The position numbers and the translations under genes were made by a program. From contig MU832219.1 in NCBI GenBank assembly GCA_029204225.1, positions 1-64,000 on the forward strand: a stretch of 64,000 nt of DNA. The letters run 5' to 3'. Below are positions 10,791-20,800 of this stretch, piece after piece (within the stretch, counting starts at the first letter, position 1; every line of letters starts with the position of its first letter). Below the pieces are notes generated by a model, which was not told the origin of the DNA, did not search any database, and saw only the letters and a program-made list of their open reading frames with translations. This stretch comes from Diphasiastrum complanatum. Lineage: Eukaryota; Streptophyta; Lycopodiopsida; Lycopodiales; Lycopodiaceae.

Positions 10791-11792
10791 AGTAACTATA
10801 ATTGAAATGATCCAAAATTTCTCTTTTGTAACTCCTTGTGTTTTCCTATTGTTCATCATTTTTGGTGATTCAACTAACTTGATTCAACGAACTTTAAAAA
10901 AATAACGGGTGAAAGTGTCCTCGCTGAATAAAATAACATGCAAAAGTGTCGTCAATAATTTTTGGGAGAAAGGTGTCAATATCATAAACTAGCATGTCCC
11001 CTCAATGCAACTTGGTTTCTATATTGCTTCACAAGAGTTTCTCAAATTAATCGTGGAATTTGTCCTTTCTTGCGTTAGTTAAGGAGTCTACAATCCCAAA
11101 TTATGCTCAAAATCAAAGTACCAAGTAATCAAATTCTATATCATTACCAAAATTTTAAGAAGTACTCACCATATTTGTAAATACAAACAAGAAACTTTAT
11201 AGTTCTTCAACGTAAAGTGCTCATGATTTGGATATTGCTCCTTTCACTCATCCATATTATTGTAATTTAGGTATGTGATCATGGAGCTACCATAATTAAA
11301 AGCATATTAAATATGTTAAAAACTCTAAACGCATGAGAAAGTAAACACATTCTAAATTCTGAAACCTTTCTCCATCTCTCCAAAGACATCTGCTCTATGG
11401 TTTCACCATCTTCTATTTGATGTGCTTACAATGCGAATTTGCAATTAAAAAGGATAAAGCATGATGCATTTTTGGTGGGTTAAAAACCTAGGGAATGTGA
11501 AATACTTTATCTATTTTTTGTGAGCTGTGGATTACACTAGTCCAACATTGGACAAGCATGGCCATTGGTTTCAATATCCTATGCAATGCATAATATATTC
11601 ATTAAGAGATTGATGAGGTTTCTACCTGAAGAATGCTCCAAGTGCCACTATAGCAACATGGTCAGACATAAATGTTTTGAGCATTGTATCAGTTTTAAGC
11701 CTGCTACAGCATATACATTTATTTAGAAGCTTCATCTATCCAAAAAAAAACAGTTTATTCAAAGTTTAGGAGATTGCTGCTCTGTAGAACGA
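10791..11792. other. No gene seen
   Basis: AT-rich intergenic DNA between the truncated chromovirus and the 3' end of the first LEA_2 gene. No domain-bearing frame. The last 100 bp or so would be 3' UTR of that gene. Confidence 0.5.
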
Positions 11793-12701
11793 TCACAGAT
11801 GCATGAGCCCATAAGGAGTATCAGCTTCCAGCTTCCACTCAATGCCGAATTCACTTCCCCTACCTCGGATGATGCTCCACAGAGCAGCTCCGAATTGCAT
11901 TGGCCAAAAGGCTATAGGAAGATCCACCAGCTTGGATCCATTGCTCTTCACAACAGCGCCACTAGGAGTAGCACCTCCTTTCACTATTTTGCTGCCCGAC
12001 AAAGATGCATCGTACTCCATTTTGACAACCGTCAAGTCAAAAAGGTTCTTGTTTTCTACCTTCAGCTGAAGCAGTATGCTTGACTGATCCATGGAAATCG
12101 CATCAATCCTCACTTTCTTGATGTGTATGTTCGGCTCTAGGGGGATGGGCAGCTCGCCTGACTTTTCCGCAGATGTTCTGGACACCCTCAATGCCTCTTG
12201 AAAGCTTGGAGACAGCTTCATAGTGTATGGCATGACTTGCCCAGGTTTGATCTCAGGATATACATCCTGAATGGACCTATAGGAAATGGTCAGTGGGATT
12301 TTTAGAGTCTCAGTGAGGTGCGGTCTGATGGACATCTCACGATCGTTCTTTGCCATGACAATGTTCCTGCCTTCGCTTTCAAGCAAGACAGCTACGCTGA
12401 TCAGATTAAGAGTCATAGTATTCGGGTTATTCATCTCCAGGTCTATCTCCATCTCGGCTCCCTTTAGATTGATTGAGCTCAATCTTACGCCAGATACCTC
12501 AACACTAGGAGAATCAAATCCCAGTGGGGGGAACGGCCGTTGTGGAGCCAGTCCACCCGATGAGAACAGCCCTTTCAGAAAGGAGACTTGGCGCCCGTTT
12601 TGATCAGGCCTGTTGGTGGAAGTACGTCGCATAGCGCTTGGCCTCTCCGTCACTGGGACAATAGCCCAAGATTCACGTCTTGAAAGCCCGCTTGGCCGCA
12701 T
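11793..12701 (-). CDS. LEA_2 (WHy-domain) protein, two tandem domains
   Basis: 302 codons, intronless. The first in-frame ATG is at 12699-12701. The frame stays open upstream to a stop at 12768-12770 but has no ATG there, so the longer reading from a GTG is not used. An N-terminal tail (about 1-60) rich in Ser, Arg and Pro precedes two LEA_2/WHy repeats: about 64-170 (SPSVEVSGVRLSSINLKGAE, NNPN, YPEIKPGQ) and about 184-302 (LPIPLEP, LQLKVENKN, DLPIAFWP, RGRGS). This resembles the two-domain, roughly 300-residue LEA14-like class. LEA_2 proteins are folded beta-sandwich late-embryogenesis-abundant proteins linked to desiccation and stress tolerance. The exact role here is inferred. There is no signal peptide or clear membrane segment. 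It is a diverged paralogue of the genes at 26056 and 52254. A minisatellite lies directly upstream. Confidence 0.85.
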   Translation of the reverse strand: MRPSGLSRRESWAIVPVTERPSAMRRTSTNRPDQNGRQVSFLKGLFSSGGLAPQRPFPPLGFDSPSVEVSGVRLSSINLKGAEMEIDLEMNNPNTMTLNLISVAVLLESEGRNIVMAKNDREMSIRPHLTETLKIPLTISYRSIQDVYPEIKPGQVMPYTMKLSPSFQEALRVSRTSAEKSGELPIPLEPNIHIKKVRIDAISMDQSSILLQLKVENKNLFDLTVVKMEYDASLSGSKIVKGGATPSGAVVKSNGSKLVDLPIAFWPMQFGAALWSIIRGRGSEFGIEWKLEADTPYGLMHL

Positions 12702-12770
12702 GTTGGTAAGTGGAATTTGCTGCTTTCCCACACTCCAATTTGCGCCCTGCAGTTTGTGATCAGATTCTCA

Positions 12771-13293
12771 GATGCACAGTTTCCTGAGCTCTCCTTGATT
12801 ACTGCTTAATTCGGCTCTGAATTCCCGGGTATACTCCTGATGCACAGTCTCCTTGATGACTGCTCTCGGCTCTGGATTGCAGTGTATACTCCTGATGCAC
12901 AGTCTCCTTGATCACTGCTTTCGACGCTGGACTCCTGTTTACACTCCTGACGTACAATCTCTCCTTGATCACTGCTTTCGGCTGATCTGGATTCCTGTTT
13001 ACACTCCTGATGTGCAATCTCCTTGATTACTGCTTTCGGCTCTGAAATCCTGGGTATAATCCTGATGCACAGCCTCGTTGATCACTGCTTTCGGCTATGG
13101 ATTCCTGTGCATACTCCAGTGACCAGTCAATGCACAATTTCCTTGATTATCACTGCTTCCACCTCTGGATTCTTATGTATACTCCTGATGCACGGTCTCC
13201 TTGATCACTAATTTCGGCTCTAGATTCCTGTGTACACTCCTGATGCACAGTCTTCTCTATCACTGCTTTCGATTCTAGATTCCTATGTACTTC
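12771..13293. repeat. 55-bp minisatellite, nine units
   Basis: Units start at 12771, 12839, 12894, 12949, 13009, 13064, 13119, 13187 and 13242, with spacings 68, 55, 55, 60, 55, 55, 68 and 55. The consensus begins GATGCACAGTCTCCTTGATC, continues with ACTGCTTTCGGCTCTGGATT and ends CCTGTGTACACTCCT. The spacing of 55 is not a multiple of three. The array starts 70 bp upstream of the LEA_2 start codon on the minus strand, so it occupies the expected 5' UTR or proximal promoter. Confidence 0.95.
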
Positions 13294-14055
13294 AGCTGTA
13301 TCTAGCATGAATGTTTGCTTCCTCGTTGCTGTGACGATGCTATGTCATTTAATAGTAGTTGCATCTTATCGTCCTTATCGTCCTCTTTGGAAGGCGTAGA
13401 GTGAGATGCAATCTAAGCCCAGTATCTTCGTACGAGAGACAAAGCAAGGACGATTCTGTGCATAGACAAAAGGCAGCGATGGCGTGGAGGGCAGGGAAAT
13501 GCATCTCCCGAAGAAAACTTGAGATGGGTGAAAAGCTTAAGTTTTTTATTTGATTTTGTGTTTTACCTTCGATGACCTACCACTCACACCACTATGAATT
13601 GGCCTCTAATTGTCCACTAATTGGCCTAGGAGCATCTTATTCCAACTATTCCATTAGCCATTTGAGGGAGCATGCAATGCCTCATCCTCATTTGTCAGTT
13701 GGAAATGAGATAAGATTCTTTCATGCATCCCATATGCATCCCATCTGTTGGATGAGAGTGGGTCATGATCATCGATCTTCAATACTCTTGGCTCCCTTGG
13801 ATTTGAAGTAAAAGAGTTTCCATGAATGTGCCCACATGGTCTCTTTGGGTTTGTCTAGGGTTGGATGGTCCATCCTACATGCTTTAGGGAGAGCCTCCAG
13901 CCTACATGTGATAGTGGTAAGGCGGAAGGTGAGGCCCTAGGAGAGTGGGCCCCGCTACCCTACATGAAAACTTTTTTTCTTTACCTATGGCTTAAAAATA
14001 GAAGTGCATTTACCTTCCATAGCCTTATACACATAAGACGTAGTAGCTTCTTTGA
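13294..14055. other. No gene seen
   Basis: Upstream flank of the minisatellite. Several short frames are open but none shows a domain or is supported by a paralogous copy. Confidence 0.4.
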
Positions 14056-14560
14056 TCTGATCATAGGTAGTAATAACAATGGCAAGCAAAGCACATGACA
14101 CTCTAGAAGAAAGAGAGAGATTTGTAGAAAACATATACGCATGAGATATAAAGCATGCATTAAGATTTTAAAGTCCACTCTCTTTGACACTTGTAGCTAT
14201 GACTTTGTTCCCAAACTTAATGATGCATTTGTTAGTTATAAATTGCACATCAAAACTTTGTGAAGTGTTAACACTCATGATAGTAGATTCCAAATTAAAA
14301 CTTTAGAAACATAGAGCACCTTTTCAATGGTACTAAATTGAGAAGAACCATTAATCACAATAGATCCAACACCTTTTGCTATTACCTTAGTTCCATCACC
14401 CCAATGAAAATTTGGTTTTCATCATTATTAACTTCTTGAAAAGTTAAAACCAATTTCCATAAAGCTATGTTTGCATGATTTTTTGGATCAATAGGTGCCT
14501 TTTGCTATGTGGAGTGCTTAGACCACATGCAAGTTGCATCCATTTTGAAAACTTGTAGCA
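14056..14560 (-). pseudogene. Ty1/copia protease/pre-integrase remnant
   Basis: The minus strand gives GDGTKVIAKGVGSIVINGSS, then a STIEKVLYVSKVLIWNLLS segment, then KFGNKVIA-like sequence across two frames. This is the conserved copia region just after the protease active site (GDG...G.G.......L..VLYVP...NLLSV). Upstream on that strand (about 14400-14560) is a CHVV and NHANIALW segment without an intact DSGA motif. It is heavily shifted and is a fragment only. Confidence 0.55.
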
Positions 14561-15085
14561 ATCTCATCCTTGATCCATAGAGGCCAAGTGACCACTTATT
14601 GGAAAGAGCTAGAAGTGTAGATTGAGATGCATAAGGCTCCAAAGGTTTTGTCGATGCACCTTTTTGGAGTTTGGATCTGATCTTTGAGAGTAGGTAGACG
14701 TCGTGCCTACCTCGTGGATTTTAGATCGGTAGCTTCCATTCATGTGGATCTTAAGAGGTTTGGTCAAATTTTTGGTCAAATTTGTGTGTCTCTCTCAAGC
14801 TAGTGATGATTCTAAAATTTGTGATCTAGATCTTGGGAGGTTTTTCTAGAGTTTTGAATCTTGTTCAAATCTAGTTGTTCATTATTAGAGTCCTTTCACA
14901 CATTTGTACTTTGTGTACAAGGAAAAGTATGGGTGAAGATTGATTCTAGAATTTGTGATTGGGATCTTTTGTAGATCTTTTTGGATCATTTATTTTTTCA
15001 AATCTAGTTTATTGAGAATCACAGAATCAATTTGCAGAATCATCTCACAGGTTTGTACTTTCTATACATTTTCATTTGCTTCATC
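14561..15085 (+). other. Probable 5' flank or leader of the next copia element
   Basis: Repeated GATCTTTT/TTTTTGGATC words and a run into a gag start codon. I could not find a matching 3' LTR, so LTR boundaries are not assigned. No gene seen. Confidence 0.3.
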
Positions 15086-15603
15086 ATGGCATCAATAGGA
15101 GGGTGCCTATTAGAGACAGGTGAAAAATTGACTTACTCCAACTATTCTATTTGGAAAGTTACAAGGGTATCTACTTTGGTGCTACAAGACATTATGGATA
15201 TTGTACTTGGCATTGAGGCCTCAAGTGCTTCAAGAATCCATAAAGCTCAAGAAGAGAGCAAGGTTGGCTCTCCATTGCATCAAATTGAATGTGTCTAATC
15301 AACTTTTAAGAGAAATTGGAGCATGTGTCTCGGCCAAGGAGTCTTGGGATACTTTGCAAGCAATTTATGAGTCTAAAAACACTTCTAGACTTCGCACTCT
15401 TATAAATAAAATCCTTAAAAGTTTTCAAAGGAGTGATGAGAGTGCTCAAAATTATGTTTTGAGGGTCAAAGACTATAACAGGGAGCTTGCATGTGTTGGT
15501 GATCCCATTAAGCAAAAGGAGCTTTTCCAAGTGGTGTTGAATGGTTTTAGTGATGAATTTGCTAACCTTGTTCAATCTTATGAATCCAAGGAGGGCTACC
15601 TAC
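15086..15603 (+). pseudogene. Copia element A, gag N-terminal part
   Basis: An ATG at 15086 opens MASIGGCLLETGEKLTYSNY and SIWK, the usual copia gag start (L.G.NY..W). After a frameshift near 15215 it continues with KKRARLALHCIKLNVSNQLL, AKESWDTLQAIYE, RLRTLINKILKSF, SAQNYVLRV and QVVLNGFSDEFANLV, the UBN2-type gag domain. The frame is cut at about 15603 by the nested minus-strand element and resumes at 19544. Confidence 0.85.
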
Positions 15604-16196
15604 AACTCGAAGAGTGTAAGTGACTTATCGAACATAGCGAAATAAACCTTCTTTCCTATTAATGCATGACTACACCTATCAATATTGAACAAGGCATAAT
15701 GACAGAAGTCACGTTCAATCTTTTAGCAACTAACTTTAAAATCACTAGCACTAAAGTGATTTCGTAGCCAAACAATGAAGTATTAAATTATCAGACAAAA
15801 CAATAACAGATTTATCAGCTACAAATGATTACAGAGATGCATATATTCTGACATAATATTGAACACAATAAAACGATAGATTGATTCGGTAAGTAGCATC
15901 TACAAATCAGATGATGAGAGCACAAGACAATTGCCAAAAGGAAACCACATACTCTAAGCTATCCTTGAGTAACTAGAAATTTTGTCTGATGCACTTTCGC
16001 TGATAAGCAGTAAACACAAATAACAGTACTCTAATTGAACTCTGAAAGAAAAACCAAGTTAGAGAGTCGAGCAAGAGTTGAGCTAAGATACAAAGTAAGC
16101 TATATAAGTCTTTGATGATCAGCTATTTATACAAAAACAATTGACATGTATCTAGTAGGATAGCTAATTAGATCGTAGATCACAATAGCCAGTTGG
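15604..16196 (-). repeat. 3' LTR (truncated) of nested copia element
   Basis: Direct repeat of about 18676-19243, with matching segments such as CGAAATAAACCTTCTTTCC, GATTTCGTAGCCAAACAATG and GATTACAGAGATGCATA. Both ends are missing: the outer terminus at 15604 and, at 16196, the U3 part equivalent to 19243-19543. It keeps a minus-strand TATAAATAG box near 16124-16133, which in the other LTR reads TACAAATAG. Confidence 0.85.
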
Positions 16197-16700
16197 TCGA
16201 CTTGAGGTAGACATTAGAATCTGAAGTGCTTGGTGTATAGTCGTGATCAATAAGAAAAGTGTTGATCCTTTGAAACCATGCTCTAGCAGATTGCTTCAAG
16301 CCATAAAGTGCTTTATGGAGTTTACGTACATAATTCTGTTTACCTTTGATGTTATAACCTTCGGGTTGTAGCATGTAAATGTCTTCTTCGATAACTCCAT
16401 AAAGATATGTTGTTTGTACATCCATTTGATGTATTTCCAAATCTGCAGTAGCAAATGACAATAGAAGTCTAATTGAAGAATTTTTAACTACTGGATTGAA
16501 AGTCTCAGTGTAGTCGATGTTTTGTACTTGAGAAAATCCTTTGGCGACAAGTCAAGCCTTTCTTTGATTGATACTTCCATCTACCTTGTACTTGATTTTC
16601 AATAACCATTTGCAATCAACTACATTTTTGTTGGTAGGTAATTCGACAATAGTCCAAGTCTGGTTCTTGATAAGAGATGAATACTCTTTATCCATAGCCT
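16197..16700 (-). pseudogene. Copia RT fragment of nested element
   Basis: Minus-strand motifs: NKNVVDCKWLLKIKYKVDGS, LVAKGFSQ, a YTETFNPVVK segment, SSIRLLLSFA, EIHQMDVQTTYLYG, EEDIYMLQPEGY, KLHKALYGLKQSARAWFQ and DSNVYLK, where the frame runs into LTR sequence. The YVDD catalytic box and everything after it are lost at the junction with the 3' LTR fragment. There is a stop before LVAKGF. Confidence 0.9.
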
Positions 16701-17079
16701 CCTTCTAGAGATCAAAATTGGGTTGACTGAGTGCCTCTTTGATAATAGTCGGCTCTTGAACAAGGTAAGCTACAGATATACCTTATAGGTGGTTTGCTGA
16801 CTCTTGTTGATCATCTAGGAATTGAGCGAAGTTGATAATTTTCATCATGCTATAGTCACTGAACTGCAATAGCATCTTCTTTGGATTCATTGTTAATAAG
16901 TTGTTTGTCTAGAGTAGACGAGCTAGGGCCTTCAATAGGAATAGTCAGCTTTGGAACTAAAGAGTTTGATCATTTGGAATAATCCGATTATTCGACTATA
17001 TGAGCTTTGCCCTTACCTTTGAGGTCAATAAACTGATCTTCGATAAAGACGACATCCCGTCTAGTGAATATCTTCGATT

Positions 17080-17830
17080 CTACAGGATCATACAACTTAT
17101 AAGCTTTATCTGAAGTAGTGTAGTTGATGATGAAAATAGACTTGGTACTCTAGAAGTCGAGCTTCTTCCTGAGATCTTGCGGTATTTGCTCATAAGCGAT
17201 ACAACCAAAAACTTGTAAGTTCGATAATGATGATTTGGAGCCTGTACAAACTTCATATGGTGTTTTGTCTGAGAGACCTTTAGTAGGACATCTTTTCTAT
17301 ATATAAGCTGCAGTGAAAATAGCTTCAGCCCAGAAGGACTTCGGAAGTGTCGCATGACCAAGCATGCACTTTTAAGGTTCTATTCTTTCTCTTAGCGAGT
17401 CCATTTGACTAAGGTGAATAGGAGGTAATGTATTGTTGCTCAATGTCGTTGTTAAGACAATACTCCTTGAATTTGGTAGAGATGTATTCTCCCCCATTGT
17501 CGGATCTGAATGCTTTAATTCTTTTACTAGTTTGATTTTTTGCACACTCTTTGAATTGTCGAAAAACTTTGAAAGCCTCCGATTTTTGCTTAGTAAAATA
17601 AACAGCTGTTTTTCTCGAGTATTCGTCAACGAAAGTAATGAAATCATTTTGCATCAAGCAACAATGGAGTTTGCATTGGACCACACATATCTAAATGAAC
17701 AACATCTAAATTTTTGTTGTTGCATGTCTATGCCTCGATCTAAAAGGAATCCTAGCCTGCTTTCTAAGGATGCAGCTATGACAGACAAGGAGGTCGACTT
17801 TGTTGCTTGGATAGTCGGGATCAAGTACTA
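17080..17830 (-). pseudogene. Copia integrase of nested element
   Basis: The minus strand gives FVDEYSRKTAVYF (first Asp), FRSDNGGEYIST (second Asp), and SYSP-stop-SNGLAKRKNRTL. The third catalytic residue, Glu in the family motif NG(V/L)AERKNR, is Lys here, and a stop precedes it. The C-terminal half (17080-17360) is scattered over frames. It cannot be active. Confidence 0.85.
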
Positions 17831-17834
17831 GGGA

Positions 17835-18432
17835 TTGTTTAGACATGTTCGACACAGATGTTTGATTCTAGCGTACTAATCTTTGATGCCATAGTAATGC
17901 TTTATTGACAAAAATAGAGGTTTTTAAGGCTTGACTAGCGTCATAATAACAATGTGCCAATCTATATAAGTATTCATGCCTCTCGATGAGTGCAAGGACC
18001 TTATTTGTCCTATTGATAATTCGACATCGATCAACCTCAAACTCTGCCGTATGACATGAATCAGTGATTCTACTATTGACAACATATTTGTAGAGAGTTT
18101 AGGAGTTTTCTTCTTAGATGTAACGTGGAAGTTACGTCTCTCACATCATATAGTGAGCTCAAGATGTCCCATACTTCTTTAAAAGTTTGAGCTTTAGATA
18201 TGTGGCCAACTTGAGTGTCTGATATATTGAGAATAATAAGCGCGAAAACTTTACCCTCCTTCGACTACCACTTTGGGTCGGCTGTGTCATCTTCAAGCTT
18301 CACTTCAATACATGTGACAACATCCCACAACTCGTTGGCAATTAGCAAGGTCTTCATCTTAAATTTTCACAAATAATAATTGGATACATTCAACTTGTCA
18401 AGGAGGAGAATGGCTTTACTTTGAAAATCCAT
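17835..18432 (-). pseudogene. Copia gag N-terminus fused to pre-integrase by deletion
   Basis: An ATG at 18432 opens MDFQSKAILLLDKLNVSNYY, followed by MKTLLIANELWDVVTCIE, the TQVGHISKAQTFKEVWDILS segment and LHLRRKLLNSLQ, a copia gag (UBN2-type) N-terminus with a few stops. Near 18085 it jumps to RITDSCHTAEFEVDRC and LYRLAHCYYDASQAL, then ALLWHQRL, which is the pre-integrase domain (compare 32870-33110 on the plus strand). The gag C-terminus, zinc knuckle and protease are missing between them. Confidence 0.8.
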
Positions 18433-18625
18433 CTGGAACTTTAGTTTGTCAATAAATTGATGACGTTAAGAATGATGTCGTGCTGTGCTACAACTGGAAA
18501 TCAATTATCTGATACTGAAATTTGATACCACAAATTGAAGAATATGATACTATGAAAAGTATCTAATGATATCGCTTTCATATTATGAAAGATATCAAGT
18601 TGTAGAACTTTGATATAACAGTATA

Positions 18626-18638
18626 CACTTTGATACCA
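18626..18638 (-). promoter_or_regulatory. Retroelement primer binding site
   Basis: The minus strand reads TGGTATCAAAGTG immediately after the 5' LTR terminus. This is the standard copia site complementary to the 3' end of initiator Met-tRNA (family form TGGTATCAGAGC), and it primes minus-strand DNA synthesis. Confidence 0.85.
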
Positions 18639-19543
18639 TGTTGGAAAGAGAGAGGTGAAGTTAGTCGGTTCGACAACTCAAAGAATGTAAGCGACTTATC
18701 GAGTGCATCGAAATAAACCTTCTTTCCTAATGCATGACTACGCCTATCAATATTGAACAAAGCATAATGACATAAGTCACGTTCAATCTTTAAGCAACTA
18801 ACTTTGAAATCGCTAGCACTAAAGTGATTTCGTAGCCAAACAATGAAATATTGAATTATCTGACAAAACAATAAGAGATTTAATAGTTACAAATGATTAC
18901 AGAGATGCATACATTCTGACATAATACTGAACGCAATAAAAAGATAGATTGATTCAGTAGGTAGCATGTACAAATCAGATGATGAGAGCACAAGACAATT
19001 GCAGATGTAAACCGCGTACTTTAAGCTATCTGATAACTAAAAACTCTATCTGATGCAAAAAGCGTGAGTAGCAATACTCTAATTGAACTCTGAAAGAAAA
19101 AATAAGCTAGAGAGTTGAGCTAAGATAGAAACTAGGCTATGTAAGTCTTTGATGATCAGCTATTTGTACTAAAGCAATTGACGCGTACCCAGTAGGACAA
19201 CTAATTAGGTCATAGAGATCACAATAGCGATCACAATAGCCAGTTGGCTGTAATGTGTTGGCATCCATCCAGTTAGGACTTCCCAATAATTTACTTGCAA
19301 AGTAGCTAGGGCAAGTCTTTAGCTTCATATTAAGTGGGACAATAACTATCTTTCATCAACATGGCCGAAGTCTTCAACTTTCGTCAACATCGTTGATATG
19401 TCGGAGCCACTTGTGAGCGATTCCCAAGTATTTCATCAGAGTGTGTAGAAACACGATCAAATCTATAGAACTGATAATAATGTGGATGAAGATCAAAGAT
19501 CAATTATTCGATTGAATCACTTTGATAGTAGAATAATCCAACA
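18639..19543 (-). repeat. 5' LTR of nested copia element, 905 bp
   Basis: Bounded by TGTTGG (18639) and CCAACA (19543), a perfect short inverted repeat. The inner edge abuts the primer binding site and the outer edge abuts the CTACC target duplication. It includes a short direct duplication of GATCACAATAGC near 19220-19235. Confidence 0.85.
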
Positions 19544-20149
19544 CTACCATCCATGGAGAGTCTACAACGAGCCTTGGTGGCCGAGGAGAGTAGACAAGAG
19601 TTCAAGCTTGCTATGATGGAGCAACTCCAGACTATAAGTGAGGAGAATGCTTTCTTCTCTCATGGCAAAGGAAAAGGCAAATTGAAGACACATTCCAAGA
19701 AGTACAAATCTAAGGAGCATGGTGATGAAGACTCCTTACAACCATCAACAAGTGGGAAATCCAAAGTCAAGGGCTTTTATTGTGGCAGAAAGGGGCATTT
19801 TGCCATGAAGTGCTACAAGAAGAAGAGGGATGAAGAAAAGCAAAAAAAGAGCAAGGGAACTTTGGAAATCAAGAGGGATATGGCTTCAATGAGGAGTCAC
19901 TCATGGCATGCATGTGCACATCATCAATTTCTATGGAAGAAGATCCTTGGTGGATTGATAGTGGGGCGAGCTCACATATCACAAGGAAACTTTAGAAATC
20001 AAGAGGGAGATAATTTCAATGAGGAGGAGTCACTCATGGCATGCATGCGCACATCATCAAATTCTATGGAAGAAGATCCTTGGTGGATTGATAGTGGGGT
20101 GAGCTCACATATCACAAGGAAAAGTGAGTATTTCTCATTTAAGTTCTAA
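19544..20149 (+). pseudogene. Copia element A: gag C-terminus, zinc knuckle and protease start
   Basis: Resumes host gag as MESLQRALVAEESRQEF. A basic linker leads to the CCHC knuckle FYCGRKGHFAMKC, in which the first Cys is Gly (KGF instead of KCF). The protease start, PWWIDSGVSSHIT, carries the catalytic DSG. A tandem duplication (19858-19987 and 19988-20120) covers this protease segment. The first copy is read out of frame and the second in frame. The frame ends shortly after, and later sequence to about 20400 is only a broken remnant. Confidence 0.85.
19858..20120 (+). repeat. Tandem duplication, 130 and 133 bp
   Basis: Both units start AACTTT(G/A)GAAATCAAGAG and end at TCACATATCACAAGGAAA, with only a few differences. 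It duplicates the end of gag and the protease active-site coding segment. The single-copy version is seen in the related fragment at 27670-27820. Confidence 0.9.
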
Positions 20150-20400
20150 GAAATATGTTATTGTCGCAAATGGTGCTAAATGTAAGATTCATGGGATAGG
20201 AACCATTCCTATTTGGCTTGAATATTCATGAAGGAGAGCAAAGCTTCAAAATGTCTTCTAAATTATTTCAATGTCTAGAAATTTGTTGAGTGTAAGTCAA
20301 TTGATTGACAATGGATGCAATGTCAAGTTTAATTGCAATACTTGATTTATCATCAAGAAAAGAAATTTCATTGCCAAAGGGATTAGAGATGGTAGGTATT
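20150..20400 (+). pseudogene. Copia element A: protease end remnant
   Basis: SKKYVIVANGAKCKIHGIGT, then SRNLLSVSQLIDNGCNVKF and FIIKKRNFIAKGIRDGR, in mixed frames. Family similarity stops at about 20400, exactly where the related fragment at 27660-28110 also stops, which suggests a common truncated source. Confidence 0.75.
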
Positions 20401-20800
20401 ACGTCCATGTCCAGTATGAGGGAATTGGTATAAAACCTGACATGGATAGTCGATCACTCCAGTGTGTATGGTTATTAGTTATGCCTCGTCATTACGGACT
20501 TGGCCAATAATGTAATTAATAATCATATGAGGGCCCAAACCTATAATTCGACATATCTTGTTTTTCAAAGCAATGTGAAACTAGACAAAATCTAGTCATG
20601 TAGAAGCATGCCAAGTGTCAACATCCAATCCCATCATGACTTGTACGAATCAAAATGCATGGTAAGGATAGGAAAATAGACATACATCTTGAGTCTTATG
20701 AGGTGTTCGCATGTCGTAAAGTGTGGAAGTGCAAAATTGCAAGTGGTGCACCATTGGTCAAAAAGTCATCACATTGACTTTTGAGGTCCAATCAAATTTT
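20401..20800. other. Unassigned spacer
   Basis: Sequence between two copia fragments with no motif that I recognise. Confidence 0.35.

Larger units (their letters stand above)
15604..19543 (-). mobile_element. Nested Ty1/copia element inserted in gag of element A
   Basis: Minus-strand order is 5' LTR (18639-19543), primer binding site (18626-18638), gag fragment, pre-integrase and integrase, RT fragment, 3' LTR fragment (15604-16196). The right edge is followed by CTACC. The left host flank ends in GGCTACCTAC, so a 5-bp duplication CTACC is implied, with its last base and about 37 bp of LTR terminus lost on the left. Removing the element rejoins host gag as GYLPSMESLQRALVAEE in one frame. 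Internal deletions near 18085 (end of gag and all of protease) and 16196/16197 (RT palm onwards, RNase H and part of the 3' LTR) make it non-autonomous and dead. Confidence 0.85.

Noticed and set aside
12702-12731. Ten extra N-terminal codons on the first LEA_2 gene
   Set aside because: They start with GTG. The first ATG is at 12699-12701, and a stop lies upstream at 12768-12770 with no ATG between.
12799-13017. Open frames in the 55-bp minisatellite
   Set aside because: They arise from the repeat and shift frame at every unit, since 55 is not a multiple of three.
12771-13293. CRISPR array
   Set aside because: The units are contiguous 55-bp minisatellite repeats with no unique spacers, in plant DNA with no cas genes.
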